The position numbers were made by a program, and so were the translations under genes. Source: Bifidobacterium mongoliense DSM 21395 (GTDB lineage: Bacteria; Actinomycetota; Actinomycetes; Actinomycetales; Bifidobacteriaceae). From it: DNA of 64,000 bases. The stretch spans positions 62,001 through 126,000 of the forward strand of contig NZ_JGZE01000002.1 in assembly GCF_000741285.1 (NCBI RefSeq). Direction: 5' to 3'. Positions 63,102 to 64,000 of this stretch are shown here, piece by piece. The notes under the pieces were generated by a model. The model was not told the DNA's origin and ran no database searches. It worked only from the letters and a program-made list of their open reading frames with translations. Every line of letters starts with the position of its first letter. The stretch's first letter is position 1.

Positions 63102-64000
63102 TCAGTGGGGCAGCTTGAGGAAGGGCATCATCGTCTTCATGAGATTTGCGCCCGTCGCGCCGGTGAACACCGGGGCATCGGTGATGGGCATGGGGTGGAC
63201 CGTCGTGCGGCCGGCCAACGAAGCCAGCGGCGAGAACTCACGCGGGCTCAGCTGGCGCAGCCCGATGGCCAGGACGCGCCCGGGATGGCGGTGCGCGATG
63301 GTCGCATAGGTGATGGGGTCCTTCTGACCATCGTCACCGATGAGAATGAACTTCATGTTAGGGAAGTCGTTCATCAGCTGCTCCGCGAACTCGAGCTTGT
63401 GCTGCACCCCGGACGGCACGAAGGTCTTGGGCCGGGGGTCGAGGTCGCGCAGCAACAAGGGTCCTTCCGGGAACCCCTGGTCGTCGATGAACGTGCGGAT
63501 GGTGCGCTCCACGTTCCACGGGGACGTCGACAGATAGAAGAACGGGGCATTGGGGAATTGGTCGGCGATGCGGTTGAAGAAGACGCCCATGCCCGGCACG
63601 GACGCCCGTTTCTTGGGGTTGAGCAGCAGCAGGTTGTAAGCGGCCTTCACCATGGACGGCGCGTTGGTGACCATGATGGTGTCATCCACGTCCGATATGA
63701 CGCCGACCGGAGTACCCGGGGCGATGACGAACAGCTCGGCATGGACCGGATGGCGTCCCTCGACGACGTATGACACGGTATGCACACCGGGCTCGAGGCG
63801 ACGCTCGGCAACCAGATCGAGGTATCCCGAGCTGTCGGATATGGCGTAGTCGCCGCTGCGATCCCGGACCCGATCGACCTTGTCGTAGATCTCGGAAGAT
63901 CCGACCTGCACGGTCTCGATCGGCACATCGTCGATGGCGATGCGGACATGGATGCCCCCGGCCGGGACGGCCAGCATCGCACGCAGGCCACGCATGAGCG
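63102..64000 (-). CDS. App1-type phosphatidate phosphatase domain protein, partial
   Basis: This is a predicted HAD-like phosphatase of the DUF2183/App1 family. ISDVDDTIMVTN is the DxDxT catalytic loop, followed by FFYLSTSPWNVERTI, LRDLDPRP and FILIGDDGQKDP, in family order. The region before it looks like the usual N-terminal beta domain. The gene runs off the window, so the true start is not visible; the Met at 63995 may be internal. The substrate (phosphatidate or another phospholipid) is unproven for bacterial members. Confidence 0.88.
   Translation of the reverse strand, partial: LMRGLRAMLAVPAGGIHVRIAIDDVPIETVQVGSSEIYDKVDRVRDRSGDYAISDSSGYLDLVAERRLEPGVHTVSYVVEGRHPVHAELFVIAPGTPVGVISDVDDTIMVTNAPSMVKAAYNLLLLNPKKRASVPGMGVFFNRIADQFPNAPFFYLSTSPWNVERTIRTFIDDQGFPEGPLLLRDLDPRPKTFVPSGVQHKLEFAEQLMNDFPNMKFILIGDDGQKDPITYATIAHRHPGRVLAIGLRQLSPREFSPLASLAGRTTVHPMPITDAPVFTGATGANLMKTMMPFLKLPH

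Overview
The window reads as a high-GC actinobacterial chromosome segment, most likely from a Bifidobacterium. The support is an AdnAB-type helicase-nuclease pair next to rpoBC, a GlxR/Crp-type regulator, an LplA-like protein, galactose genes under a DeoR-type regulator, an ACT/DUF711 gene pair and a wealth of glycoside hydrolases. The genus call is inferred from gene content; no rRNA or tRNA gene was found. All coordinates were read by eye.

Layout. 1-2773: the start of dapB, an MFS exporter-like protein and a GNAT acetyltransferase. 2911-12489: two giant UvrD-like helicase-nucleases (adnB-like, then adnA-like); the second is swollen by 9-bp and 15-bp in-frame repeats. 12584-13394: a 21-bp tandem array, a 17-bp tandem array and the rpoC terminator. 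13423-21267: rpoC, rpoB and the rpoB promoter. 21543-24453: a small anchored protein, mutY and a divergent trmL-like methyltransferase. 24538-25754: repeat-rich DNA with a second 21-bp array and a small membrane protein. 26103-27761: a DUF711 protein and an ACT-domain protein.

27960-41067 is the accessory highlight, a predicted dextran / alpha-1,6-glucan locus. It has a cell-wall-anchored GH49 dextranase, a lipoprotein solute-binding protein, two ABC permeases (one interrupted by a frameshift in an A8 run), a GH13 enzyme with the alpha-1,6 signature, a GH31 alpha-glucosidase and a LacI-family regulator. The same palindrome, GCAAATTTGC, overlaps the -35 box of both the importer promoter and the dextranase promoter, and both have a TACACT -10 box. 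In this model dextran is cut outside the cell, isomalto-oligosaccharides are imported, and glucose is released inside. No ATPase gene is present, so a shared MsmK-type ATPase is presumed.

41420-64000 is mostly core metabolism: a DEAD-box helicase, a 131-bp element with 15-bp inverted ends, an upper-mevalonate operon (thiolase, HMG-CoA reductase, HMG-CoA synthase), a deoR-galT-galK operon with a palindrome at the regulator start, a polyprenol-phosphate mannosyltransferase-like GT2, pyrD, an Old Yellow Enzyme relative, a class A penicillin-binding protein split by a one-base frameshift, a GlxR/Crp regulator, a lipoate ligase-like protein with permuted domains, a TM2 protein with a Q/Y/G-rich tail, leuB, a prolyl oligopeptidase-family enzyme and a partial App1-type phosphatase.

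Two themes recur: short tandem repeats with strict periods (21, 17, 15 and 9 bp), both between and inside genes, and frameshifts at single-base runs that could be assembly errors or real switches.
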